Source of the DNA: Impatiens glandulifera
Lineage: Eukaryota > Streptophyta > Magnoliopsida > Ericales > Balsaminaceae
Direction: 5' to 3'
DNA length: 64,000 nt
NCBI RefSeq assembly: GCF_907164915.1
Contig: NC_061866.1
Span: 48,167,370-48,231,369, forward strand
Position numbers and translations under genes: made by a program. Each line of letters begins with the position of its first letter. Position 1 is the first letter of the stretch. Of this stretch, positions 36,017-48,054 are shown piece after piece. The notes beneath the pieces are model-generated. The model made no database searches. It saw only the letters and a program-made list of their open reading frames with translations, and was not told the DNA's origin.

Positions 36017-36655
36017 TTATGAAAAATAACTTACGGCCGGACAGAAAACACCTATACAATGTCGTTGTGTGGGGAAGAAAACGAAAAGCGTGCTACAAAC
36101 CACAGCAATCCCAAGAGGCAACATCGAAAGAATCTCGATCATCTCATCAGAAGGCTTTGGAAAGAAGCAATTCACCACATTCTTATCAAACAAAGCCACA
36201 CCAACAAAAACAATAACAGATAAAACAGCATGGAAGAAATCCATAAATCTAACTCTATATTTAGCAGCTTCTTCCGGCGACAATCCACCCCCTACAACCG
36301 GACTATCCATAACCCAAATCCCATATATCGTTGCCAATCCGTGCCTGACTTTTCCGGCGGGATCGAGGAAGCTATCGGTGAAACAGAGGAAGAAACAGGA
36401 GGCGGCGCAGAAAGAGAGGAGAGCGGCGGTGTAAGAGCGGCTGATAAAGGTGAGGCATTTTCCTTGGTGGGTTAAAACTGGGGACAAGATTTGGAAAAAG
36501 AGGACGGTTCCTGTTGGGAGGAGACTGGCTAAATGGGATGATGTTTTGAAGGTTTTTTTTACCGCACGTTGGGAAAGTGTTTTCTTTGGTTTTGTTTTGA
36601 GAAAGGGTTGTTGTAGATGATGTTCTTCATTTGTGGTAATTATGTCATCATCCAT
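36017..36655 (-). CDS. DUF679 membrane protein (DMP family)
   Basis: Intronless, 212 residues. After a charged N-terminus (MDDDIITTNEEHH; then KTKPKKTLSQRAVKKTF) come four hydrophobic segments: SHLASLLPTGTVLFFQIL, ALLSFCAASCFFLCFTDSF, FFHAVLSVIVFVGVALFD and ILSMLPLGIAVVCSTLFVFF. LPTGT, CFTDS, the loop KVRHGLATIYGIWVMD and a final FPT with basic residues are family signatures as I recall them. DMPs are plant-specific proteins of ER, tonoplast or plasma membrane with roles in membrane remodelling and senescence; DMP8/9 act in gamete fusion. This sequence lacks the long DMP8/9 N-terminus, so the gamete role is not implied. The ATG at 36655 is the first in frame. Confidence 0.88.
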   Translation of the reverse strand: MDDDIITTNEEHHLQQPFLKTKPKKTLSQRAVKKTFKTSSHLASLLPTGTVLFFQILSPVLTHQGKCLTFISRSYTAALLSFCAASCFFLCFTDSFLDPAGKVRHGLATIYGIWVMDSPVVGGGLSPEEAAKYRVRFMDFFHAVLSVIVFVGVALFDKNVVNCFFPKPSDEMIEILSMLPLGIAVVCSTLFVFFPTQRHCIGVFCPAVSYFS

Positions 36656-36978
36656 TTGGTTTGGTTTTGAGACCTTTTCAAAACCAAAACCCAAAACCCT
36701 TAATTTGTTTTTCTCGTGGTCAGAATCTGACCAATAAGGCCTTAAAATTGGGGAAGATAATAATTGATGAATGAAAGAAAGTTGCTTTTATAATGACATT
36801 GAAACTGCCGATCAAAATAAAGGATATAAATATGGATTGATCTTTAAATAGACATCAGAGTCAAACCAATACTAAAGGTAGAGTCTTCAGTTTTTTTATA
36901 ACAAATTCAATTGGTATTGGATTGTGTTTGAAAGTATAAAATTTATTAAAGTACAAAATATTATATTTTTATTTATAA

Positions 36979-37050
36979 GCGTTTGTAGTCCAACGGTTAG
37001 GATAATTGCCTTCCAAGCAATAGACCCGGGTTCGACTCCCGGCAGACGCA
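36979..37050 (+). tRNA. tRNA-Gly (anticodon UCC)
   Basis: 72 nt folding into a full cloverleaf. The acceptor stem is GCGTTTG / CAGACGC with discriminator A. The D-arm region is GTAGTCCAACGGTTAGGAT (box A), and the anticodon stem-loop ATTGC-CTTCCAA-GCAAT places TCC at the anticodon. The T-arm is CCGGG-TTCGACT-CCCGG (box B GGTTCGACTCC). No intron. A T-rich run (ATTATTTTTC) follows directly and would stop pol III. Confidence 0.95.
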
Positions 37051-37060
37051 ATTATTTTTC
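37051..37060 (+). terminator. Probable pol III terminator of the tRNA-Gly gene
   Basis: ATTATTTTTC begins right after the discriminator base; five consecutive Ts are enough for pol III. Confidence 0.55.
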
Positions 37061-37202
37061 ATTTTTTTGTTGGTGGTTTTCCTTAGCCCAGGCTAACCTA
37101 TTGTTTTTTGGTGCCTCATGGTTTTAGTCTGGTAGTTTTAATGTCAATAAAGATTGAAATCTCACTAGTCAAAAAATATGTCTTTAACTTGTATGATAAT
37201 AG

Positions 37203-37275
37203 GTGTTTCTAGTCCTAACTATTAGAATAATTGATCTTTTGAACAATAGACCTAAGTTTAAATCTTAGTAGACAA
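37203..37275 (+). pseudogene. Decayed tRNA-Gly copy
   Basis: Aligns end to end with the tRNA-Gly at 36979: GTGTTTCTAGTCC, AATAATTGA, GAACAATAGACC, then a T-arm CTAAG-TTTAAAT-CTTAG. Most differences are C to T or G to A, as expected from decay of methylated cytosines. Box B is lost (GTTTAAATCTT) and the acceptor stem no longer pairs well, so it should be inactive. Confidence 0.65.
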
Positions 37276-38319
37276 ATTATTTAACTAGCAACATTAGTTT
37301 TACACATCTCAACTATTTTTTAGAGATATTACAGCATCAACTCATGAGTAAAATCCCTGGATCAAACATTTTATGGTTGATCCCAAGACAACACCTTAAC
37401 TTGTTGTCTTTGGATTCCAACTTGTTTGATATGAGGGGTATATTTTTGTTTTTCAAAAGAAATTATCAATCACATTAGTACTAGATCCTACTATCATAAC
37501 CTATTAAATCACTTAATTAATGAATTAAAATATCAAAATATATTAATGTATTTTAATTTTAAATATAAGTCATTTATCATAAAAAATATTTAAATTAACT
37601 TTTTTTTCTAAAATTCTTATTTATAAAAATGAGTGTTTTAATTGTTAGAATGATAGAGAAATAATTTATAAAATTATGATAAAAATCTTTAAAAATTGAT
37701 ATTAAACTATTACTATATGTAACATGGAAAGTAAAATATTAAATTGATTAAAAATATATTAAGGACTTTAGTATATATTATCTTGTGAAATGACCCGCAA
37801 CACATGCCTAACTCCTTAATAAGTCAACTTTTTACCAAATCTTTTTTTATATGTTTGTCAAAGAACTTTCAGAAGGAAGAAACCACACTTATTGTATGTA
37901 TTGTCAATTCATTCATTATTGTTATTTTGTCTGTGTTTGTTTGTTTCTTTTCTTCATTAGTTTGCGTAAATTAATCAAAAATATCTTCAAAATGGAGAGT
38001 CCAAAAAATTGAAGTTTAAGATCAAAATTAAATAAAAGTGGCAAAAATACAATTTTGAATTGATTAAAATGGCAATGCATGTGAATTATATCTTTCTGCC
38101 AGTTTTGCCCCCAATTCATCAATAATATATATATGAGATGCATGTGATGTGAGTGTCATATGTGTGACCACCATTAATTCCACAATATATATAATATTAT
38201 ATTATAATACATTGAAAAATATAATGTTATTTTTGCAAAAATAAAAAATCCTTGGCAAACAAATATGAATTAAAAAAAAAAACACTACAAATAAAATGTC
38301 CACCATATAATTAAGTGGA
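37276..38319. other. Intergenic, no gene seen
   Basis: AT-rich. It includes the 3' flank of the fasciclin-like gene. Confidence 0.4.
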
Positions 38320-39115
38320 TTAAAAGATAAAGGCAAAGCTCAATAACCCGAAGAGAGCAAATCCGATCTGACTGCCGGCGGCGGCGGCTCCATTCTTAGA
38401 CGGAGATGGTTCGTCGGCGGCGGTGGCTGGCTTGGTGCTGTTCGACTCTTTTGTGGCCGGTGCCGGCGGAGATTGCGACGGCGGTTTGGCCTCCGTGAAT
38501 TCCTCAGGCAACAATACCTTGTCGACTTGATAAACCGCCAATGGGGGATCCTTTCTGATTGCATTGTAGACTTGAGTTGTTACAATATGTGTTGAAATGT
38601 TTACCTGATGACCAAACATATGAACACATTAATTTTATATATATCAAATTTTAAAAAAAAAATAAAAAAAAAATAAGAACCTGATTGTTTTGGGCGGAGA
38701 AGTAGAGGCCAAAGACTTGACCATCTTGACCGGAAGCCTGAGTGTGAACTGGGTTACTAGCGGTTTGAAGATCAGCAAAACTATAGAACTTAGGAATGAC
38801 ATGATAAAGAACAAGTTGAACTTGTTGTTGTGTGGTGAGATTATTAAGGTACCCTCCTGGTAGATTATTGAATCCATTGTCGGACGGTGCAAAAACTGTC
38901 ATTCCATCATTTGAATTGTTGACTTGATTGTTGATCTGGTTTGCTACTTGAGTCGATGTTAGAAGCTTGATGAAGGTGTTGTAACCGCCGGCCTTGTCTA
39001 GGATTCCGGTAATGTTGATCGGTCCAGATGCGGCCGGAGCCGGGGCCGAAGGGGTTTGAGCTTCGGCATTGAAAGAGAACAGGATTAGGATGAGAGAAAG
39101 AACAACGACGGCCAT
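38320..39115 (-). CDS. Fasciclin-like arabinogalactan protein (FLA)
   Basis: Two exons, 39115-38681 and 38604-38320, giving 239 residues. Signal peptide MAVVVLSLILILFSFNAEA is followed by a short AP-rich stretch (TPSAPAPAA). One fasciclin domain has the H1 box (DGMTVFAPSDNGF) and the YHVIPKFYSFADLQ segment in exon 1. The H2 side (THIVTTQVYNAIRKDPPLAVYQVDKVLLP) is in exon 2. A second Pro/Ala-rich AGP region (SQSPPAPATKES..) precedes a hydrophobic C-terminus after NGAAAAGSQ, the pattern of GPI anchoring. FLAs act at the plasma membrane and cell wall; the single-domain GPI group (FLA11/12 type) is linked to secondary walls. The 76-nt intron inside the fasciclin domain is unusual, since many single-domain FLA genes have none. 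Confidence 0.87.
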
Positions 39116-42100
39116 TGTCAACGGCGGTCGGCGGCGGAGGACGGCGGCGGGTGGTGGTGATTGATTTTTAGTAGATGGGAGTTGAGTGTGGGATGAGGAT
39201 TTTATATAGGGGTGGGAGAGTGAGTTGGAATGAGCTGGTTACAGTCAGATATAGATTATTTTTTTATTAACTAATTGAAGATAAATTAATGATTAAAATA
39301 TGTTATTTATTTATAAGGTTAAGTTGACATAAGTAAATAAATTGATCTACACGGCGTCACGTGAGAAAAATAATTTATTAAAATGATAGAGTTGTTAATT
39401 TTATGAATTTATTACAACCCTGCAGGTTTGCAGCTGTTAAGCATATAGAATTAATTAAATTAGCTTAATTAATTGATTTAATACTTAACCTACATTATTA
39501 TGTCCTAATACATTATCAAATAGCTGTTTATTGACCTCAATTAGTTCATAAAATGTTGATATCAAGTTATCAACTAAGTAATTTCCCTCCTATTAAATAT
39601 ATATAATATTGGTTCTATTTAAAAACAGTTTCTTATGTTTTTATCTGCATCATAATTTGTTTGACCTACACTTAACATTGTTATAAAAAAAGTTAATAAA
39701 GGAAAAAGAAAAAAAAGGCAGATTTTGAGGGTCAATTTTCAAAAAAACTACAAAAATGGATGAAATTTTTCAACAATTTACATCACATTTCAGTAATTAA
39801 ATATTCAAATTACAACAATTTTCAGCAAAATTCAAGACATCTCAGTAATATTTCAACAAATTTCAGCAATGTAACACATTTTCAACCCATTTCCAACATA
39901 TTTCAATCCATTTTCAGCATATTTTTGTACAAGTCATTCTTTCATCACCAAGTTTGTAGACATTTTTACATATAACAAAAATAAATTTAGATTACATATA
40001 ACAAATAACTTAATTGAAATTATACTGTATATGTTCATATTCTTCATTCTTCAAGTTATTCATATATATGTTCATTTGATAATTTCTTTCAATTTATATT
40101 TCTTGTCAAAATAATAATAATAGAAATTAAGAACAAATTTATTAAAGTCTATAAATGGATTCTTAATTAAATAATGACTTAAAATAAGTATCAAATAAAT
40201 ACTCAATCAAACAACTTGTACATAATTAAAATTAGATTAAAAAAATGCAGATATTAGTTACAAAGGTCCCTACTAGTGTCATATTTCTTTTTACCATCTC
40301 ATTTGGATATAAGTAGACCATTCATCTCAAATGACCCACTCCGAATTTCTGAAATTCATTTTAGATTTTGGTTAAATTATCAATATCCAAATATGTGACA
40401 ATATAAGTACACAATTACATTTTAAATATTATAATCACTTTTAACGATATTGATCGTCACACACATTCTATGGCACTATTAAACCAAAATCTTGCCATCA
40501 ACCCTTTTTTATTTGACGATTTGTGAGAAAGATATTCATTTTTAGTTTATATTCTTTTGAGCTTCGATAAAAATAAATATGCATATAATACAAGTGGTTG
40601 AAAATTATATAAAAAAATATTGCCCTATCATTATTATATATATTATTTTTGTTTAATTGTCTTGTAGTCCAATTATATTAGTTTAATTGTGATCCAAATA
40701 TATATATATAAATAAAAAATCTTATTCTCTACAAAAAAAAATAAAAATGCAAAACCATGAAAGAGTCATTGGATGATGGTCATGATCATGTTGCCCATAA
40801 TTGTGTTTCCTTTCCATGACTGATATGGACAGCCATATATTGGATGTGATTTTCGGGTCAAGAAACTAATTGAAATGATCTCAACTGGGTCATCAATATC
40901 TAAATAATGTGATGACCCTTCAATTACCATTTGATTAATCAAATAATGTCCTTCATTATACCCTTCAATTATCATGATTTGTTTAATCTAATATTGGAAA
41001 TATGATTTTAAAAAAGATGAGGTTTAATTTGTGGGGTAGAAAAAAAGAAGAAGAAGTGTGCAGTGAGAGTGAGGGTTCATAATCATGGTTACAAATAAAT
41101 ATGTGATCCATGTGGATGTGGATTGCCAACTACAATGCAGGCCAGGTCAGGCCGCAATAATCCAAATTGCCTTTTGTCTTGTAATAATTATATAATTAAT
41201 AATAAACCAGATCGATTGAGATGTAACAATTATAAAACAAGACATTCCATTACAGGTAGATAAGGGACCCTCAATACCCTCCATTCTCATTGAGTTATAT
41301 AAAAATACATATATGTATATCATGAAGACCACTAATCAACCAATGGTAGTTGAATTTGTATAATTGGTTTGATATATAATCAAATCATTCGTACTGGTGG
41401 TGGTGATGTATATGTTTCTTTTGTAGCATTTATTACTTATTTTGATCTTTTGATATTAAGATGTGACCTAGCAACCGAATACCATTTTTTTTATTTGAAA
41501 TGTTTCGAGTTGTTTATACTTTCCTCTTGAAGATAAGAAAAAAATCTATTTGACAATAACTTTTTGTTGGAATGGAGAATTTGTTGTCTTTTTATTCTAA
41601 ATCTCTTCACGTGCAAAGGAATAAGACTCGTGAATACTCAATATGTCAAAAACGCTTTTTGACACTCAACATGTCACCAACGTTCCACCACATCATTGTT
41701 ATGCCGGTTAGGTTTGACATTGGTGGTTGTCTTAGCTTTTCCATATAATAAACCTTGGTAAAAAAAAGAGAGTTTGATATAGATAGTCTTGATCATAGAC
41801 AATATAATCTCGCCCTTTCTTCTTTAGATAAATATGCTTAAAATGAATATTGTTACAAATTTTATTTCTCTATGGGTAAATTAACATGATAAAGAGACAT
41901 TGAGATAAAACTTTCCACACCGCATATCATTTTAAAGTAAATCGAGTTAGATTGACCAAAGAAAAAAAATAACATTGGAAAGCCCTGAAAGATTGTTTCT
42001 TGCCTGTCTCACTTCTTAACATTGGAGGCTAGAGTTGTTTAACATGCAATCTTATGGGATTCAATTAAAATTTTAATCAAAAGTCTCTTAAATTGAAACA

Positions 42101-42986
42101 AATCATTTATATATAGTTCATTCACAACTACACTAAAACACAAAAAGAGAAACAAAAGAGCTGAAAAAAAGGTGAGAAAAACAATGATCTCAACCCTCAC
42201 ATTCAATAATCATGAATCATGAGAAATATGTCTCACACTTATGGCTCTACTAGATACAACTTACAACATGCTTAGCTCCTTACCCAAATCAAAAGGCATC
42301 TGAATAATGAAACAACTACATTCCTTAAAGCCTTTGTCGCCTCATTCCGAGAGCTAAGTCGATTGCTAAATTAATCCGCCATGGTTTTTCTCTATGGTGG
42401 CTTTTTATAAGATCATTTACATACCTAATTCCCTATATTGCAGTTAACATTATGCAAACTACACCTTTGTTTTTTAAGTTTTACATCCTTAATCTTCAAC
42501 TCATATTTAGATGATCACTAACATTAAAAATTCAAACAAAACTTGTTATATTTGAGTTTCAAATAATTTTATGTGAAAATCATAGTTTAATGATAGAGGA
42601 CAAGAACTCATGTCTTCGAGATCATAAGTTCAAATTTTCACATCCAAACTATTTAAAAAAAATATTTCAAATTATTTCAAGAACAAACTCATACCAATAC
42701 AAGAAAATTAACTTGAGATGATTCTTCTTCATGTAATCAAACAAACAATTTAAAATTTGAGAAATAACTTAAAGCACTTAAAATATTAAAGAGTTATTAT
42801 AAAAAAAAAAATAAGAGGGAATATATGTTTAATGGGCTTAGATTTTAAAACCCAAAAGGTTAATTAAGAATATGTTTTAACTTTTCTTCTTCTTTTCTAA
42901 TTTTTATTTATTTATTTATTTAAGCTGTATTGTCAGAGAGAATTGACTTTATTTTATTAATTTTTATAATTTTTTTTGTTCGATAA
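39116..42986. other. Long AT-rich intergenic region
   Basis: The FLA promoter side is GC-richer, with CGGCGG repeats at about 39120-39155. From about 39200 on no gene, domain or large repeat was recognised, apart from a weak tRNA-like sequence at 42575. A row of TTTCAGCAA/TTTCAACA-like short repeats lies at about 39765-39925. Confidence 0.35.
42575..42660 (+). mobile_element. Possible degenerate tRNA-derived SINE
   Basis: TAGTTTAATGATAGAGG resembles box A and AAGTTCAAATTTTC, about 45 nt downstream, resembles box B, with a poly-A-like run soon after. Both boxes are off consensus. Confidence 0.3.
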
Positions 42987-43952
42987 GGCCGTGTTTGTTA
43001 TGTAGTAATAAACTGTAGATGTAGGATTATAATACTAATAGTAAATTTAGTTAGTTGTTTGGTTTATTATTTTGTATAAACAGTATTTAAAAGTGATATA
43101 ATTTGTACTTTAAACTAGGTCCTATCTTGTACCCAGTAAAATCAGTTATAAACATACAAAAAAAAAATATATATATTTACATATTTACCCTTAAATTTGA
43201 TTATGTATTTTTTCTTTAAAAGTCATATTTTCATATTTATCTTTCTATTTTAATTATTTTTTTTCTTGAACATCCATATTTGATATGTTATTTTAATTAT
43301 AATTTTGATAATTATATTTGTCTGAATCTATATAATTATGTTATTATCTTATTAATTATGTGACTAGTGTGTAAGCAGTTTGGTTTTGAATTATTTTCTT
43401 TAACAACTAGCTAGTATATTTTTAAATGAGGTAAAAAAAATTACTTATTATTAAAGTCATAATTTAATACCGTGATAAGAAACTTGTTTTTTTAAATTAG
43501 ATAAAAGAGTATAAGATTTCAATATAAAAATACAAAACTAGAAGTGAAAATCAAAGTCTTATTATTTAAGATGAACAAAGATCTCCTTTTTTTGTTAACA
43601 ACATTTTATAACATAATACAAGATGTGTTTACAAATTACACGTAATAATAAAAAAAAAACACATGAATGAAGAAAAATTATAAAAATAAAATAAAATTAA
43701 GTAAATATTAATTTAACAATTAAATTAAATTTATATAAATATTAAGGGCAAAATCGTCTTTTACATTTTATACAACATTTTTATACTACCCACCAAACAC
43801 AAAATCATTAAATCTATACAATTTATAACCTTCTTATACTTTCAACCAAATACAAATAACATATATAACTTATACTTCTTAATACCCCCTTAACAACTTA
43901 TACCCCTTACAATTAATACCTATATAACTAATACAGTATAACAAACGCTACC
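42987..43952. mobile_element. Tourist-like (PIF/Harbinger) non-autonomous element
   Basis: Left end GGCCGTGTTTGTTATG and right end (inverse) GGTAGCGTTTGTTATAC form a terminal inverted repeat. TAA flanks both sides (42984-42986 and 43953-43955). Interior 966 bp, very AT-rich, without a transposase frame. Confidence 0.6.
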
Positions 43953-44113
43953 TAAGTACGTTATTATCATTATAACTATTAAATTATTAATTTTATAAAT
44001 TAAAATATTAAAATATTTTTACTTTATTATTATTAAATTTTAAATATAAAATTAATATTTTAATAATTAAATCAATTTAAAACTCAAAGAGAAAATAAAA
44101 TGGACAGGATTAA

Positions 44114-44377
44114 GGCCTTGTTCGTTGTGGGTTTTTTAAAAAACTAAGAGAGAAAGATTGGATGATGGGTGATGATTTTAAGAAAATAATGATTATTTTT
44201 GGTAAAAAGACTTAAAGGGTATTAATATATATATAAATAAAATAAAAAATAATAATTTAAAATAGAAGGTATTTTTGTATTTTGATTAATGATATGAATG
44301 ATGTGATTGGTGAGAAGTGATTGATTGGAAAATAAATTTTGTATAGATTTTTTAAATAACCTAAAGAGAACAAGGCC
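44114..44377. mobile_element. Tourist-like MITE, 264 bp
   Basis: Terminal inverted repeats GGCCTTGTTCGTTG..GGTTTTTTAAA and its inverse ending GAACAAGGCC, flanked by TAA at 44111-44113 and 44378-44380. The right half is repeated in the relic at 25249-25372. Confidence 0.75.
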
Positions 44378-44380
44378 TAA

Positions 44381-45268
44381 CGGTTTTTTGACCGGAAGGC
44401 TAGGCTCATGTAAGGTATACGACCTAAATGGAGAGATTGGATATGGATTAATTAATTGGTAAGTCTAAAATTAATAATTTCACTCCCTAATATTAAGAAT
44501 TAAAATATATAATAATAATAATGCTTAAAATTTAAATTGCGGCTCGTAGAACCGTTGAAAACAGATAAGACTTTTTATATTCATTAACGATTTAATAAAT
44601 TTGAAGAATAAAAAATTAATTTTATTATATTAAAATAATAAGTATTTTATTATAATTTTTTTAATAAATATTTATATATATGAATAAAAAATTTATTAAT
44701 TATTTTTATATAATATAATTATATTATATATATATATAGACCATTTTTTTTATATAATTATATTATATATATATGAACCATTTTTTAAAATTATATTATA
44801 TATATATATATATATAACTTAATTAGCGATATATTTAAATAAAAATAAATTATTATTTCTTATTATTTGTCTACAATTTATATTTGACGAATAATTAATA
44901 TTTTTTATATTAAAAAAATAATTAAAAATTAATTAATTTTTTTGATTATTTATCTACCTTTTATATTTAACACAAAATAATAAATAATATTTTTTATATT
45001 AAAACTATAGTTTTAACTTATTAATAAAAAGAGTTTAACATTAGTGAATTTTATCCCAAAAAAATCAAAATTTTAAAATTTCAAAATTTTATTAGTTATA
45101 AAATATATACAACAATATGCATACACAAAATTATAAATAAAACACCTAAATCATAAATTGTCGAATGGTTAAAGTGATAATTTTCCACACTCAAGACAAG
45201 ACTCAAGACAAGAAGAGTTCAAATTATTTGCAAATGCAAATTTAAGTAAATTATAAGTTAAAAAAAGA
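44381..45268. other. AT-rich spacer
   Basis: Several TATATATA runs (44720-44815). A weak tRNA-like stretch GAATGGTTAAAGTG..GAGTTCAAATTA at about 45164-45225 may be a SINE relic. No gene was seen. Confidence 0.35.
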
Positions 45269-45788
45269 TTAACATTCATTCTAATGTGAAAACGCCTTAG
45301 TTTTTAGTTTTAACCTTTATGGCCTAATTTAAAATTCCAACCTAATTTGATAAAAGCTCCAACTAACAATTAGGTCATATATTGAATATATTATTAATAT
45401 TTTTTTTATTATTTTTATTTATTTCAAAATCTTCATTTTAAAATATATTATTCTAATAGTTTTTTTAAATTACTAAATATATTATTAAAAATAAAATATA
45501 ATATCTAAATTTTAAAAACTAAATATTATTAACATTCATTCTAGTGTAAAAACGCATTAGTTTTTAGCTTTAGCCTTTATGGCATAATTTAAAGTTGCAA
45601 CCTAATTTGATAAGAACTCCAACTAACAATTAGGTCATATATTGAATATATTATTAATATTATTTTTATTATTTTTATTTATTTCAAAATCTTCATTTTA
45701 AAATATATTATTCTAATAGTTTTTTTAAATTACTAAATATATTATTAAAAATAAAGTATAATACCTAAAATTTAAAAACTAAATATTA
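45269..45788. repeat. Tandem duplication of a ~260-bp unit
   Basis: The unit beginning TTAACATTCATTCTA at 45269 repeats from 45529 with about 95% identity by eye, including AACAATTAGGTCATATATTG and the AT-rich tail. It is non-coding. Confidence 0.8.
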
Positions 45789-48054
45789 TTTTATCTTAAT
45801 CTTAAAATTAATTTTATAATTATTTAAATAATATGTTAATATATTGATTAATAAAAATGTTATTTTATAAATTAATTTTGTATCCTGCAATAAATTATTT
45901 AATCTATTATAGTTATACTAAAATTTTAAATTTAGTTCTTATTATTTTATTAAAATTAAAATTATTATTTATTTTGAATTTATACGATTTTAGATTTTTT
46001 TTGTTATGCATTTCAAAACTCTTAATTATTAATTTTAAGTTTATAATTATTTTCTTTTACTTAAAAAAAATAATAAAAAAATCAAACCCATCTTACCATT
46101 TATTACTAATTTTGGTTGATATTGTACTAATATTTGGTAATAAATCAAACCTATAAATAAAATATACCCAAACAAAATGTTTGGCAAATTCTAAATATCT
46201 ATTAGTTCCATCCAATATTATAAATGTTCAAATTGTTATTTGAGGTTCTTTCATTAAAATTGATTCAATTTTTGAATGGTATTATACTATACTTGAATTA
46301 ATAATAGCATTATTATTTTTTGTTTTTTCTAAATAATTTCACATTTATAAATAAAATTATATTTACATATGTTTTGAACATATATATTTTTTTAAACTGG
46401 ATATTTTTTCGAGATCTACACATTCTAATTTTTCGAAAATAATTTTGGTGATTAAAAAAAGTGTGATCTCACCGAAGATTTGAGAAAATATAAAAATTTG
46501 GTATTTATTTTTCATAAAATTTTAAAACGACATAATTTTGTGCACGATTTACCAACTTGAACTTGAACTTGAACTTGAACTTATTTATGTTTAAATGAAG
46601 TGTTTTTTTCTTCAAAATATACAAGTTTCAAGTTGTTGAATGCAAATTTAAAAACCTTAAAAAATGTGTAATGTGTGGAATTAATTAAAAATAATAAAAA
46701 ATAGATAATTGTTATTTTTTGAAAAAATCCAAAAAAAATATAATTGATATTTCTTATATTTTATAAATATGATAAATTAGAAAAATGAAAAAATGGGAAG
46801 AAAGAGATAATAGAGAGTTTTTTTTTTTTTTTAACACGTTATTCCTTCTCTTATTCCTTCCAATTTGAGAGAGAATGCATTGTTTGTATGGGTAGCATCG
46901 AACTAACTCTCTCCTTACTCTTTATTCATTTTACAGGTAGTGAAGGTAGTGATGGTGACACGTCATTATTATACGACACACTTAATCCTTGTATAATAAA
47001 AATATCTCAAGTTTGAGTTTCAAATAATAATTTATTCTATTATAAATTAAAACATCAAAATATTTTTTATTATAAAATTTCAAATAATTAAATACTAATA
47101 TTTTTTTCCTAAAAAAATTTATTTTGTTATCAATCAAATTGTTTTTAAAATAATATAATTTAACATGATAAACCTGCCATGTCATGTGATTTGAGGAAGT
47201 ATATACATGAAGAGATTATAGCAATCTAAATTTTATTTTTTAGGAATTTTTTTTATCAGCATGGTTGGTGTAAAAGTGAATTATTTATTTAAATAATTAA
47301 ATTATCGATATTTAATTTTATGAAATATTATAAATAATAAAATAAACTTATTTTAATATTTTTATTAATTAATAGTTAAAAAAAGGTTGTATAATTTAAA
47401 AAGAAAAAAAAAATTATAAGATAATGATAAAGCCAAATAATTCATCCATCTACATCATAATTAGATTAAGGAAAATATAACGAGATGACACTTAAAACAT
47501 GACAAATTCCAAAAATAACCTAATCTCATAATTATTTTTATAAATAACATTTTGGGTTTAACAAATTACTCGTTTGCCCTTAATATATTTTTCTTCTTCC
47601 AACCGCTTGTAACCACCACACAAGGCAGAACGCGATGTAGGGTCAAGACCCTGTCGCATCTGGAAAAAACGGCATGTAACCGCGCCACATCTGAAAAAAA
47701 CCGTTTGTAACCACGCAAAAAAAAAGATGATTGAATTTCATGAATCGTATTGTCTAAAGAGAAGAGAGAAAGAAACAAAGAACAAGAAAAATAGAAAAAA
47801 TATATTAAGCGCAACCCCTAAAAGATTATTTTTGTAAAAACTATTGTACCTAGGTTAATTTTAGAATAAGGATTTTTTTCTTTGAAGGAGATTAAGGCAA
47901 TCTCTAATAGATTGTATTCGTCTGCTGTGAAGACTGAAATAGTGATTATAAATTACATACTAAACTCATCATCTTCATCAATCGAAAGCTCTGTTTTCAT
48001 AATCATAAACAATTCTCATCAATACCCATCTTTCACCCTCTGTTCTTCTCGCGG
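45789..48054. other. AT-rich intergenic and TSB upstream region
   Basis: No gene was seen up to 47540. A TTGAAC microsatellite lies near 46557-46582. At about 47590-47730 there are short GC-richer repeats (CGCTTGTAACCAC.. / GGCATGTAACCGCG / CGTTTGTAACCACG), probably a small repeat element. The final 150 bp would be the 5' UTR of the tryptophan synthase gene. Confidence 0.4.

Noticed and set aside
45857..46156. 99-codon hydrophobic frame
   Set aside because: Lies in extremely AT-rich DNA; Leu/Ile/Phe/Tyr/Lys composition is what random AT-rich sequence gives, with no domain or context.
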